The position numbers were made by a program, and so were the translations under genes. From an uncultured Maribacter sp. (GTDB taxonomy: Bacteria > Bacteroidota > Bacteroidia > Flavobacteriales > Flavobacteriaceae): a stretch of 64,000 bases of DNA. The number at the start of each line of letters is the position of its first letter. Position 1 is the first letter of the stretch. The stretch covers positions 111,086 through 175,085 of the forward strand of contig CANLTE010000006.1 of NCBI GenBank assembly GCA_947493885.1, given 5' to 3'. The notes under the pieces are model-generated. The model searched no databases. It was not told where the DNA came from and saw nothing but the letters and a program-made list of their open reading frames with translations. Of this stretch, positions 44,279 through 52,803 are shown one piece after another.

Positions 44279-44688
44279 TTGGTAAAAAGTTGATTTTTAA
44301 AAGATCAAAAAAAATATTTTTGTGTTCAATAACCTAAAAAAATAGATGTACTACATGTAAACGCCCTTTTTGAGGATATCTTGTGCTATATTATTCATTT
44401 TTTTAAAACATTATATAATTATCAACACATCAAACTCTTTTCTTAAGCTATTAAGTAAGGTCTTCAACAATTAAAAACAAACCACAAAACATTACAAAAA
44501 GCTATACTATAACTGCTTTTCCCTCGTTATACATTTTAAGCGAGCATGCTTAAAGCAGTAATATGCAGATTTTCGAAAAATATTTTTAAGAAATAAAATA
44601 TTATGTGCAATTCACCGTTTTAAATGCCGAAAGTGACGCTCTAATTATGCAATAAGAGTAGTTAACAATTTGAAACCAAGTCCTAATT
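44279..44688. other. Divergent intergenic region between porV and gldJ, no gene
   Basis: 410 bases of A/T-rich sequence with no convincing reading frame on either strand and no remnant of porU. It contains a palindrome ATGTACTACAT (44346-44356) and an inverted repeat TTTAAGC...GCTTAAA (44535-44541 and 44548-44554). It must hold the promoters of both genes, but I see no exact TAnnTTTG at a fitting place. Confidence 0.6.
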
Positions 44689-46359
44689 ATGAAAAAACAT
44701 TTTATTAAAGTTGCCCTTTCCTGTGCTGTTGTTGTAGGAGGTTTTACGGTTACCAGCTGTAAAAAATCGTCATCATCTTCCAAAGATGTATCGAGAGCAA
44801 CCGGTTGGAAGATTAATGCTAAAGAAGGCGGATTCCAATATAACACCGAATTCAAAGAACAAGAAACGGCCCCTGGGTTAGTTTTCGTAGAAGGCGGTAC
44901 GTTTACTAAAGGTAAAGTTCAAGATGACGTTATGCATGATTGGAATAACACTCCAACATCTCAACACGTACAATCATTCTATATGGATGAAACGGAAGTT
45001 ACCAACTTAATGTATTTGGAATATTTAGACTACTTAAAAAGTGTTTACCCTCCTGAAAATCCAAAATATGCTAACATATACAAAGGTGCTTTACCTGATA
45101 CCTTGGTTTGGAGAAACCGATTAGGTTTTAACGAAACCATGACAAACAACTATCTTCGTCATCCTGCATACGCAGAATACCCAGTAGTAGGTGTAAATTG
45201 GATTCAAGCAACTCAATACGCTGAATGGAGAACCGATAGAGTTAACGAAGTAATGCTAGAAAGGGAAGGATATTTAGCAAAAGATGCTAAATACCAGGCT
45301 GTATCAGGAGAAGTTCAGGGTACTTTTAGCACGCAAACATATCTTGAATCTCCATCGGAGGTATATCAGGGCCAAATTGATTCTCTTCAAGGAAAAAGAA
45401 AAAAAGATAGCATTAACACTTTTGCAAAGAGAAGTAGTGGTGTTATTATGCCAGAGTATAGACTACCAACTGAAGCAGAGTGGGAATATGCAGCTCAGGC
45501 TCAGGTTGGATCAAGAGAGTATAACAATTATAGAGGTAGAAAAAAATATCCTTGGGAAGGTGATTACACTAGAAATGGTCAACGTGTTGGTCGTGGAGAT
45601 CAGTTAGCCAACTTTAAACAAGGTAAAGGTGATTACGGCGGAATTGCAGGATGGTCAGATGATGGTGCTGATATTACAGCTCAAGTTATGTCATACAAAC
45701 CAAACGACTTAGGTCTTTACGATATGGCTGGTAACGTTGCTGAATGGGTTGCCGATGTATACAGACCAATTGTTGATGATGAAATAAGTGATTTTAATTA
45801 TTATAGAGGAAATGTTTACTTAAAAACAGCTATTGGCGAAGACGGAAAAGTAAAAGTCTTAAGAGACTCAGTTGTTTTCGATACGCTTCCAAACGGAAAA
45901 CTAGTAGCCGTAAACTTACCAGGAGAAATTAAAATGATTCCTGTTGATGAACAAGAAACTTACTTAAGAACAAATTTCTCATCAAGTGATAATAGAGGCT
46001 ATAGAGATGGTGACGCAGGTTCTTCTAGATTTTTTGACAGATTCAGTGATGAAGAAGATGCAGATGACCAAAGAAAAATGTATGATTCTCCTAAACATAA
46101 AGTTGAAAGAGATTCTGCAGGAAACTTAATCAGAAACTACGACAAATCTAACAATAGAACTTCTTTAATAAACGACGAAGTAAGAGTATATAAAGGTGGT
46201 TCATGGAGAGATAGAGCTTACTGGCTAGACCCCGCTCAGCGAAGATACCTACCTCAATATATGGCAACAGATTATATTGGCTTTAGATGTGCAATGTCTA
46301 GAGTAGGTTCAAAATCAAAGACTAAGAATAAAACAGTTAGAGGAAAGAAAGTTAAATAA
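44689..46359 (+). CDS. gldJ: Gliding motility lipoprotein GldJ
   Basis: Lipoprotein needed for gliding and for stability of the T9SS motor component GldK. The signal peptide ends at the lipobox TVTSC with C24 lipidated. The mature protein carries a formylglycine-generating-enzyme/sulfatase-modifying fold (APGLVFVEGGTFTKG, FYMDETEVTNLMYLEYLDY, YRLPTEAEWEYAAQA, DMAGNVAEWVADVY and the end motif VYKGGSWRDRAYWLDP...GFRCA), split by insertions, as in F. johnsoniae GldJ. Length 556 is normal. The family does not appear to have FGE catalytic cysteines. A strong terminator follows 23 bases after the stop and murF begins just beyond it. Confidence 0.94.
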   Translation: MKKHFIKVALSCAVVVGGFTVTSCKKSSSSSKDVSRATGWKINAKEGGFQYNTEFKEQETAPGLVFVEGGTFTKGKVQDDVMHDWNNTPTSQHVQSFYMDETEVTNLMYLEYLDYLKSVYPPENPKYANIYKGALPDTLVWRNRLGFNETMTNNYLRHPAYAEYPVVGVNWIQATQYAEWRTDRVNEVMLEREGYLAKDAKYQAVSGEVQGTFSTQTYLESPSEVYQGQIDSLQGKRKKDSINTFAKRSSGVIMPEYRLPTEAEWEYAAQAQVGSREYNNYRGRKKYPWEGDYTRNGQRVGRGDQLANFKQGKGDYGGIAGWSDDGADITAQVMSYKPNDLGLYDMAGNVAEWVADVYRPIVDDEISDFNYYRGNVYLKTAIGEDGKVKVLRDSVVFDTLPNGKLVAVNLPGEIKMIPVDEQETYLRTNFSSSDNRGYRDGDAGSSRFFDRFSDEEDADDQRKMYDSPKHKVERDSAGNLIRNYDKSNNRTSLINDEVRVYKGGSWRDRAYWLDPAQRRYLPQYMATDYIGFRCAMSRVGSKSKTKNKTVRGKKVK

Positions 46360-46381
46360 GTAAATTTCCTTTAAAAACAAT

Positions 46382-46422
46382 AAAAAAGCCATCCTATGAC
46401 TACGTTCAGGATGGCTTTTTTT
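46382..46422 (+). terminator. Terminator of gldJ
   Basis: AAAAAAGCCATCCT ... AGGATGGCTTTTTTT, a 14-base stem with a 12-base loop. The next gene, murF, starts only 14 bases beyond it. Confidence 0.9.
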
Positions 46423-46435
46423 ATATCTTAGATTT

Positions 46436-47713
46436 ATGACTACAGCTCAATTGCACCAATTATTTTTATCAAATCCTTTGATTTGTACTGATACTCGAAA
46501 AATAACCAAAGGCTGCCTTTTTTTCGCTTTAAAAGGTGACAATTTCAACGGTAACGAATACGCTCAAGAAGCTATAAATAAGGGAGCTTCACATGCTATT
46601 ATTGATGAAGAAAAATATGCTAATTACGAATCAACTTCGCTAGTTTCCAATACGCTAGAAGCATTACAAAAACTAGCCAACTATCATAGAAATTTTTGCA
46701 ATGCTAGGATAATTGGTTTAACTGGAAGCAATGGTAAAACCACTACTAAAGAACTAATTAACACCGTTCTATCTAAAAAATATAAAACTATAGCCACTAT
46801 AGGTAATTTAAATAATCACATAGGTGTTCCTCTTACATTATTATCTATAAAAAAAGATACCGAAATTGCTGTGATAGAAATGGGTGCCAACCACCAAAAG
46901 GAAATCGAATTTTTATGTAGTATTGCGGAACCCGATTTTGGGTATATAACCAACTTCGGAAAAGCTCACCTTGAAGGTTTCGGAGGTATTCAAGGTGTAA
47001 TTAAAGGAAAAAGTGAACTCTATGAATATTTAACAAGCAACAAAAAACATGTGTTTTTGAATGCAGATGACCCAATCCAGAAAAAAAAATTAGCCCCATA
47101 TCTTCAAAAATACGGTTTTAGTGAAAAGCAGCATGATTATTACAATATCACTTTTTTAGAAGCAAACCCGTATGTAAACCTAAAGGTTGAAGAAACCAAA
47201 ATTAAAACCAACCTAATAGGTAAATATAATTTCACAAATTGTTGTGCAGCTATTCTTATTGGCAAATATTTCTCAATACCCATTTCCTCAATTAAAAAAG
47301 CTATTGAAGCATATATCCCTGATAACAACCGCTCACAGGTTATTCAAAAAAATGGCCACAACATTATTTTAGACGCCTATAACGCCAATCCAACAAGTAT
47401 GAGAGCAGCTTTGGAAAATTTTAGCAGTATGAATGATGAAAACAAGATATTGTTTTTAGGCGATATGTTTGAGCTTGGAAAAGAAGCAAAAACTGAGCAT
47501 CAAAATATTGCTGAACTCGCTGAAGAATTACAATTCAATTCGGTTTGGTTAATTGGAGAAAACTTTGACAAGACTCATGTAAACCTAAAAAAGTTTCATT
47601 CATTTGATTCCTCTTTAGAACATTTAAAGAAAAACCCAATCCCTCAAAATAGCACCGTTTTAATTAAAGGCTCTCGGGGTATGGCTTTAGAAAGACTGCT
47701 GGATTATTTATAA
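46436..47713 (+). CDS. murF: UDP-N-acetylmuramoyl-tripeptide--D-alanyl-D-alanine ligase
   Basis: Last cytoplasmic amino-acid ligation in peptidoglycan precursor synthesis. ATP-binding motif TGSNGKTTTKE (96-106), EMGANHQKEI and YITNFGKAHLEGFGG are the Mur-ligase marks; the NANPTSMRAAL stretch with LGDMFELG distinguishes MurF. Length 425. Its ATG lies 14 bases behind the gldJ terminator, so it must be expressed by read-through or from a promoter inside the hairpin region; I saw no TAnnTTTG element there. In Flavobacterium murF-like genes also neighbour gldJ. Confidence 0.94.
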   Translation: MTTAQLHQLFLSNPLICTDTRKITKGCLFFALKGDNFNGNEYAQEAINKGASHAIIDEEKYANYESTSLVSNTLEALQKLANYHRNFCNARIIGLTGSNGKTTTKELINTVLSKKYKTIATIGNLNNHIGVPLTLLSIKKDTEIAVIEMGANHQKEIEFLCSIAEPDFGYITNFGKAHLEGFGGIQGVIKGKSELYEYLTSNKKHVFLNADDPIQKKKLAPYLQKYGFSEKQHDYYNITFLEANPYVNLKVEETKIKTNLIGKYNFTNCCAAILIGKYFSIPISSIKKAIEAYIPDNNRSQVIQKNGHNIILDAYNANPTSMRAALENFSSMNDENKILFLGDMFELGKEAKTEHQNIAELAEELQFNSVWLIGENFDKTHVNLKKFHSFDSSLEHLKKNPIPQNSTVLIKGSRGMALERLLDYL

Positions 47714-47734
47714 AACCAAATTATTCCTCCCTGT

Positions 47735-49207
47735 TTATTCAAACCATTTATGTACGTTAATTCGAGTTTGTAAAGTTTTGTCTTTAACCACGTAACCATC
47801 TGGAGTTCTACGATATTCTTTTTTCCATACTTCAGCGTTAGAAACTATGGCTTTTAGCGCATTACATACTTTTTCTACCTCTGCGTTTGAACTTGTTGGA
47901 TGAAACGATATTCTTATCCAACCTGGCCTATTCATAGAGCAATCATCTTCACTCTCTTTTCGAATTAACTCCGATTTTTCATCGTCAATATCCATTAGAT
48001 AATGACCGTAGGTTCCTGCACAGGAACACCCTCCTCGTGCTTGTATTCCAAACTTATCATTCAAAAGACATGTTACCAAGTCATAATGCAAACCTTCCAC
48101 CGTCAACGCAAAGATTGACAACCTATCTTTATGCTGACCCTCCAAAATGGTAATTTCATCTATCTTTTCTAAGCTGTTAAAAACAAGAGCATTAATTTCC
48201 TTCTCTCGTAATTTAATCTGCTCTTCACCCATTTCCTCTTTCAAACGAATGGATAACGCCGTTCTAATGGCTTGAAGAAACCCCGGAGTACCACCATCTT
48301 CACGCTCTTCAATATCTTTTTTATATAAATGATTTCCCCATGGATCAGTAAACGTTACTGTTCCTCCACCAGGAATATCTGGCACACTTTTATTATACAA
48401 CTTTTTATTAAACACCAATATGCCTGAACTACCTGGGCCACCTAAAAATTTATGTGGCGAAAATGTAACAGCATCTAAATACTCTGTATCATTAGAGTGC
48501 ATATCTATTTTAACATAGGGAGCAGAACACGCATAATCAACAAAACAAACCGCATTGTTTGCGTGCGCAATACCAGCGATTTTATGAACAGGATTTTCAA
48601 TACCCGTAACATTAGAACATGCAGTAACAGAAACTATTTTTTCCCTATTAGGAAACTTGCTAAGAAGTAAAGGAAGCTTCTCCAAATCCATTAGTCCTTC
48701 ACTTGTATGGGGAATTACTATTGTTTCAGCTATAGTCTCTAACCATGACGTGTGATTACTGTGATGTTCCATATGTGATATAAACACCATTGGACGTTTA
48801 AAGCCTTTAACCGCATTTGCATCTCTTAATCTATCTGAAATTTGAAGACCAAGTATTCGCTGCAATTTTGCCATTGCCCCTGTCATTCCAGTTCCACACG
48901 AAATCAACACATCATCTTCACTTGCATTTACATGTTTCTTGATAATCTCACGAGCAACATGATATGCTTCCGTCATAGTTGCACCAGATAACGAAGTATC
49001 AGTATGTGTATTTGCAACCCAAGGAGCTACTTTATTGAGCATTATTTCTTCAATTGGCTGATACAGCCGTCCACTAGCCGTCCAATCAGTATAAAGCATT
49101 TGATGCTCTGCATCACCGCTTTTAAACTTTTGGTCGTGCCCAATTATATTTTCACGATATTTTTCGAAATAAACTTCTAAATCAGTAAGGATCTGTTTCA
49201 TCATCAT
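47735..49207 (-). CDS. Class V aminotransferase-fold PLP enzyme, cysteine desulfurase/selenocysteine lyase-like
   Basis: A 490-residue PLP enzyme. The Schiff-base lysine is K253 in SPHKFLGGPGSSG; HMEHHSNHTSW (145-155) and DYACSAPY (224-231) line the cofactor; ARGGCSCAGTYGHYL (390-404) places cysteines 394 and 396 where cysteine desulfurases hold their catalytic cysteine loop. It is about 80 residues longer than SufS because of N- and C-terminal additions. The function may be sulfur mobilisation or another class V lyase reaction; no suf or isc gene is adjacent. The start is uncertain among the first three methionines. It lies between convergent murF and tRNA-Val. Confidence 0.8.
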   Translation of the reverse strand: MMMKQILTDLEVYFEKYRENIIGHDQKFKSGDAEHQMLYTDWTASGRLYQPIEEIMLNKVAPWVANTHTDTSLSGATMTEAYHVAREIIKKHVNASEDDVLISCGTGMTGAMAKLQRILGLQISDRLRDANAVKGFKRPMVFISHMEHHSNHTSWLETIAETIVIPHTSEGLMDLEKLPLLLSKFPNREKIVSVTACSNVTGIENPVHKIAGIAHANNAVCFVDYACSAPYVKIDMHSNDTEYLDAVTFSPHKFLGGPGSSGILVFNKKLYNKSVPDIPGGGTVTFTDPWGNHLYKKDIEEREDGGTPGFLQAIRTALSIRLKEEMGEEQIKLREKEINALVFNSLEKIDEITILEGQHKDRLSIFALTVEGLHYDLVTCLLNDKFGIQARGGCSCAGTYGHYLMDIDDEKSELIRKESEDDCSMNRPGWIRISFHPTSSNAEVEKVCNALKAIVSNAEVWKKEYRRTPDGYVVKDKTLQTRINVHKWFE

Positions 49208-49377
49208 TCATCTTTCTTGGCCGAAAGATACTACTCTCTTTTTAAAAGAACAATGTATTTAAACCTTTATTAACCTAGTTTACAGCACCTTATAACCTAT
49301 AGGAATAGTAGGTTTTATACAAAAAAGAAACTATACTATTGGGTTAAATACTGTATTTCAAAACGATAGAAAGAAAA

Positions 49378-49411
49378 CAAAAAAAGGCTTCCAATTTTTG
49401 GAAGCCTTTTT
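49378..49411 (-). terminator. Terminator after tRNA-Val
   Basis: Minus-strand AAAAAGGCTTCC ... GGAAGCCTTTTTTT, seven bases after the tRNA 3' end, ending the folC/tRNA unit. Confidence 0.92.
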
Positions 49412-49418
49412 AATAATG

Positions 49419-49493
49419 TGGGCCCTACTGGATTCGAACCAGTGACCCCCTGCTTGTAAGGCAGGTGCTCTGAACCAACTGAGCTAAGAGCCC
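49419..49493 (-). tRNA. tRNA-Val (anticodon TAC)
   Basis: The minus strand folds into a full cloverleaf: acceptor GGGCTCT with AGGGCCC, D-arm GCTC...GAGC, anticodon arm CCTGC-CTTACAA-GCAGG with anticodon TAC, five-base variable loop GGGTC, and T-arm ACTGG-TTCGAAT-CCAGT; discriminator A. CCA is not encoded, so it is added afterwards. It lies 63 bases downstream of folC on the same strand. Confidence 0.97.
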
Positions 49494-49556
49494 TTGTTAA
49501 GGGTGTGCAAATATAGAATAGTTTTTTATTTACCCAAAGAAAAAATTAAAAAAAAA

Positions 49557-50768
49557 TTAGACTATTTCTGCCACAACAAAATTACTTCCGCCCACAAAAA
49601 TAAAGTCATTTTTTGTCGCCATTTTTTTAGCTGATATTAAAGCTTGATTTACAGAAAGATACTCCTCTCCCTGCAATTCTTGAACTAGTGCTTTGCTTTT
49701 TAACTCACCAACTTCCAATCCTCTTGGAATATTTGGTTTACAAAAATAATAGTGTGCATCTTTTGGAAAAAGTGGTAATATTTTAGCAAGATTTTTATCT
49801 TTTACAAAACCCAGCACAAAATGCAATTTATTGTACCCTTGCTTTTGAATTTGGTTTAGAACTAAAGTTAACCCTTCAACATTATGCGCGGTATCACAAA
49901 CTACTTTTGGTTTTTTTTGTAATACTTGCCATCTACCTAATAAGCCCGTGTTTTTTACAACCCTAGCTAAGCCGTTCTCAATATGTTTATCATTTATATT
50001 AAATCCCCTCAGCTGTTCTAAAACTGCTAAAACTCCTTTAATATTTTTATACTGATATTCTCCTAATAAATCGGTTTTTACTTTAGTTGTAACTATTTTT
50101 TCTGCAAACAATAATTTGGCGTTTTTATCTTCCGCAATTCTCTCAAATATCGGTGCTATTTCAGTTTGGTATTCACTTATTATTACTGGGGTATTTTCTT
50201 TAATTATACCTCCTTTTTCGCCAGCTATTTCATGCAGAGAATTTCCCAACAAATCCATGTGATCAAAGCCAATATTTGTAATTAAAGCAACTTCTGGATT
50301 TACAATATTAGTAGCGTCTAATCGTCCACCTAAACCAACCTCAATCACAGCAATATCCACAGTCTCATTAGCAAAGTATGCCAATGCCATACCAACGCTC
50401 ATTTCAAAAAACGACATTTTATGTTCTTTAAAAAACGTCAAATGTTTTGCAATAAAATCTACCACAAAACCTTGGTCTATTGGAATTCCGTTTATTCGAA
50501 TGCGTTCTCTAAAATCCTTTAAATGCGGAGAAGTATAAAGCCCAACTTTATAGCCAGCTTCTTGAAGTATTGATGAAAGCATATGGCTACTAGAACCTTT
50601 CCCATTGGTTCCGGCAACATGTATAGTTTTAATCTTGTCTTCTGGATTGTTTAAATGGGCTGCCAACAATTTAATGTTGTCCAGTTTTGCGTTAAAAACA
50701 GCCTTTCCTTTTTCTTGATACATTGGAAGTTGAACAAACATCCAATCTAAGGTCTCTTTATAGGTCAC
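49557..50768 (-). CDS. folC: Dihydrofolate synthase / folylpolyglutamate synthase
   Basis: Mur-ligase-fold enzyme that adds glutamate to dihydropteroate and/or to folates. The P-loop VAGTNGKGSSSHML (52-65), YTSPHLKDFRERIRING, GLGGRLDATN and the later DTAHNVEG are the family signatures. Length 403 is standard. The start overlaps the stop of the TonB/TolA-like gene by four bases (ATGA-type overlap on the minus strand). It sits in a run that links it to ExbB/ExbD genes only by co-transcription. Confidence 0.94.
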   Translation of the reverse strand: MTYKETLDWMFVQLPMYQEKGKAVFNAKLDNIKLLAAHLNNPEDKIKTIHVAGTNGKGSSSHMLSSILQEAGYKVGLYTSPHLKDFRERIRINGIPIDQGFVVDFIAKHLTFFKEHKMSFFEMSVGMALAYFANETVDIAVIEVGLGGRLDATNIVNPEVALITNIGFDHMDLLGNSLHEIAGEKGGIIKENTPVIISEYQTEIAPIFERIAEDKNAKLLFAEKIVTTKVKTDLLGEYQYKNIKGVLAVLEQLRGFNINDKHIENGLARVVKNTGLLGRWQVLQKKPKVVCDTAHNVEGLTLVLNQIQKQGYNKLHFVLGFVKDKNLAKILPLFPKDAHYYFCKPNIPRGLEVGELKSKALVQELQGEEYLSVNQALISAKKMATKNDFIFVGGSNFVVAEIV

Positions 50769-51661
50769 TCTCCTAATTTAAAATTAACCACAACAAAACC
50801 AACTTGTCTGCTAGGCGCTTTACTATCTAGATTCCACTTGTGTAGCATTGCAGTTTTTTTTGCAGGCTCTAATAAACAAGGGTGGCTATTAGTAGTTCCT
50901 TTAGCGCCTGGCGCAGCACTAATAACTTTACCATTTCTATCTACAACTATTTTTACAACCACTCTCCCCTCTTGATTACATTCTTGAGGCACTTTCCCCT
51001 TATTTACTAACGACCTGCCATTTAGTCCATAACCTCCCGTTCCACTTCCAGAACCAGGACTACCGTAATAACTTGTTGCATAGGGATTACCATCTGGCTG
51101 CCCTTTATCTCCAGCCCTATTATCATCTCCTTCACTTCCGGTCGCTGTACCATCAGATTTATTAAGTCCTCCCATTAAATCATCTAGCTGTTTTTTCTTA
51201 GCATCTCTTTCTCGTTGAGCTCGTTGCTCTGCCTCTCGCTTTTCACGCGCTTCTCTTTCCGCTTTTGCTTTAGCCTTTTGCGCTGCCTCATCGGCCTTTC
51301 TCTTGGCTTCTTTTTGCTGCTTTATACGAATGGACTCTTCCGATTCTTGCGTAAGTACTTTTTCCGCCGCTGCGTCCTTGGCTTGAGGTTGTTCTGGAAT
51401 TTTTTCTTTTACCTCTTCAACCTTTTCTTGAGGCTCTACAGGCTTAATAGGTTTATCTAAAGGCTCAGATTTTATTTTTTCTTTTGGTTGTATTCTTCCA
51501 CTTCCAAAATTTGTAGTTCCAAAATTAACCGAAATTCCATTTTCTTCTGGAGGATCCATATAGGTTAACCCTACATAAAAGAGCACAAGTAACAACACAC
51601 TTAATAATAGTGTTGTTATTGTAAATGATTTTTTCTTGTGTTTGGTATCTAAAAACGACAT
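50765..51661 (-). CDS. TonB/TolA-like periplasmic energy-transducer protein
   Basis: A 298-residue protein: N-terminal transmembrane helix (about 12-31, TTLLLSVLLLVLFYVGLTYM), then a proline- and lysine-rich stretch, a long charged helix rich in K, E, A and R (about 90-165) resembling TolA domain II, a glycine-rich flexible segment with GSGSGTGGYG near 205, and a short C-terminal domain with GRVVVKIVVDRNGKVISAAPGAKGT typical of TonB_C. The gene overlaps exbD by one base and folC by four. It therefore forms a complete ExbB-ExbD-transducer set, perhaps working like TolQRA. Confidence 0.87.
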   Translation of the reverse strand: MSFLDTKHKKKSFTITTLLLSVLLLVLFYVGLTYMDPPEENGISVNFGTTNFGSGRIQPKEKIKSEPLDKPIKPVEPQEKVEEVKEKIPEQPQAKDAAAEKVLTQESEESIRIKQQKEAKRKADEAAQKAKAKAEREAREKREAEQRAQRERDAKKKQLDDLMGGLNKSDGTATGSEGDDNRAGDKGQPDGNPYATSYYGSPGSGSGTGGYGLNGRSLVNKGKVPQECNQEGRVVVKIVVDRNGKVISAAPGAKGTTNSHPCLLEPAKKTAMLHKWNLDSKAPSRQVGFVVVNFKLGE

Positions 51662-52047
51662 TAATTGGGCCGCACTGCTAAAATAACCTTGTAATTATTT
51701 CTGTTCGCAATATCCATAACGTTTACCGCTTCTTTAATTGCAACGCTTTCTTCTGCTCTAAGAATAATTGTAGGTTTCTCTTGTCCTTCCAGTGCCTTTT
51801 TTAATTCAATTTCAATGTACTCTCCGTTTATTCTCTGATTATTCACAAAATACTGCAGATTCTTATCAATGCTAACGGATACATTTTGCGTATTTGTTGA
51901 TTTCCCCTTTGCTTTTGGCAGTAACAAATCCAATGCGTTTGGAGAGTTCGCTGTAAGCATAAAAAATATCAACAGCAAGAAAACAATGTCCGTCATGGAC
52001 GACATACTAAAGTCTGGACTTACTTTATTTCTTCCTTTTAATTTCAT
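51661..52047 (-). CDS. exbD: ExbD/TolR family biopolymer transporter
   Basis: Single-span inner-membrane protein of 128 residues that forms the proton channel with ExbB. The transmembrane helix (about 17-35) contains the essential aspartate in SMTDIVFLLLIFFMLT; the periplasmic part is a TolR/ExbD domain ending VILAVRPN. Nine bases after exbB and overlapping the next gene by one. Confidence 0.92.
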   Translation of the reverse strand: MKLKGRNKVSPDFSMSSMTDIVFLLLIFFMLTANSPNALDLLLPKAKGKSTNTQNVSVSIDKNLQYFVNNQRINGEYIEIELKKALEGQEKPTIILRAEESVAIKEAVNVMDIANRNNYKVILAVRPN

Positions 52048-52056
52048 GTATATAAA

Positions 52057-52749
52057 TTAAAGAGGTTCGTTAAGTAAATCTAAAAACTCTACAGCATTTG
52101 CTTCCATTTTATGTACAACCTTGTCTGTTCTATTTACAAGGTGATTATATCCAATATAGGCTACAATACCAACAATTAAACCAGCAACTGTGGTTGTCAT
52201 TGCTGTATATATTCCTGAGGCTAACGACCCCATTTCAGCCTGACCTCCACTACTCGCCATTTCATGAAATGCTAAAATCATACCAATTACTGTTCCAAGA
52301 AAACCAATCATTGGAGCAGCTCCTGCAACTGTTGCCAGAACACTAACATTACGCTCTAATTTGTAAACTTCAAGAGTACCTGCATTTTCAATCGCAGTAT
52401 TTATATCGTCTAAAGGTTTTCCTATTCTGGAAATACCTTTTTCTGTTAATCGAGCAACAGGAGAATCTGTTTGCGCGCATAGCAACTTTGCAGCTTCTAG
52501 CTTACCACCAGTAACATGGTCACGAATTTGATTCATGAAGTTTTTATCGATTTTGGAAGCAGCTTTTATTGCAAAAATTCGCTCAAAATAAATATATAAT
52601 GCAACAAACAACAAAACAAAAAGTACCGCTATAATAATAACACTACCAGTTCCTCCATTGAAAATTAAATCGATTACAGAAAGTGTTTTTTCTTCCGAAA
52701 CCACTTCTCCTAAAGCCGATTCGTCAGCAAGGTCTTGAAATAATAACAT
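52057..52749 (-). CDS. exbB: MotA/TolQ/ExbB proton-channel family protein
   Basis: Three-span inner-membrane channel subunit, 230 residues. Hydrophobic segments lie at about 34-54, 136-160 and 178-200; the cytoplasmic loop between first and second spans is typical. The signature APMIGFLGTVIGMILAFHEMA and the following GIYTAMTTTVAGLIVGIVAYIGYN are ExbB/TolQ. Forms a motor with the ExbD and transducer encoded downstream. Preceded by nhaD at 54 bases. Confidence 0.92.
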   Translation of the reverse strand: MLLFQDLADESALGEVVSEEKTLSVIDLIFNGGTGSVIIIAVLFVLLFVALYIYFERIFAIKAASKIDKNFMNQIRDHVTGGKLEAAKLLCAQTDSPVARLTEKGISRIGKPLDDINTAIENAGTLEVYKLERNVSVLATVAGAAPMIGFLGTVIGMILAFHEMASSGGQAEMGSLASGIYTAMTTTVAGLIVGIVAYIGYNHLVNRTDKVVHKMEANAVEFLDLLNEPL

Positions 52750-52803
52750 AAAATTGAATTCTTAAAGTTGCCTTTATAACGGCGTTTTCCTAATTTAAGT
52801 ATA

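Noticed and set aside
44601..44855. Minus-strand 84-codon frame over the gldJ start
   Set aside because: It mirrors the gldJ signal peptide region, has low-complexity content and no family resemblance.
45284..45607. 107-codon plus-strand frame inside gldJ
   Set aside because: Out-of-frame shadow within a strongly conserved FGE-fold coding region.
49419..49493. tRNA-Val as an integration site
   Set aside because: No integrase and no repeat of the tRNA 3' end were seen nearby; flanking genes are ordinary core genes.
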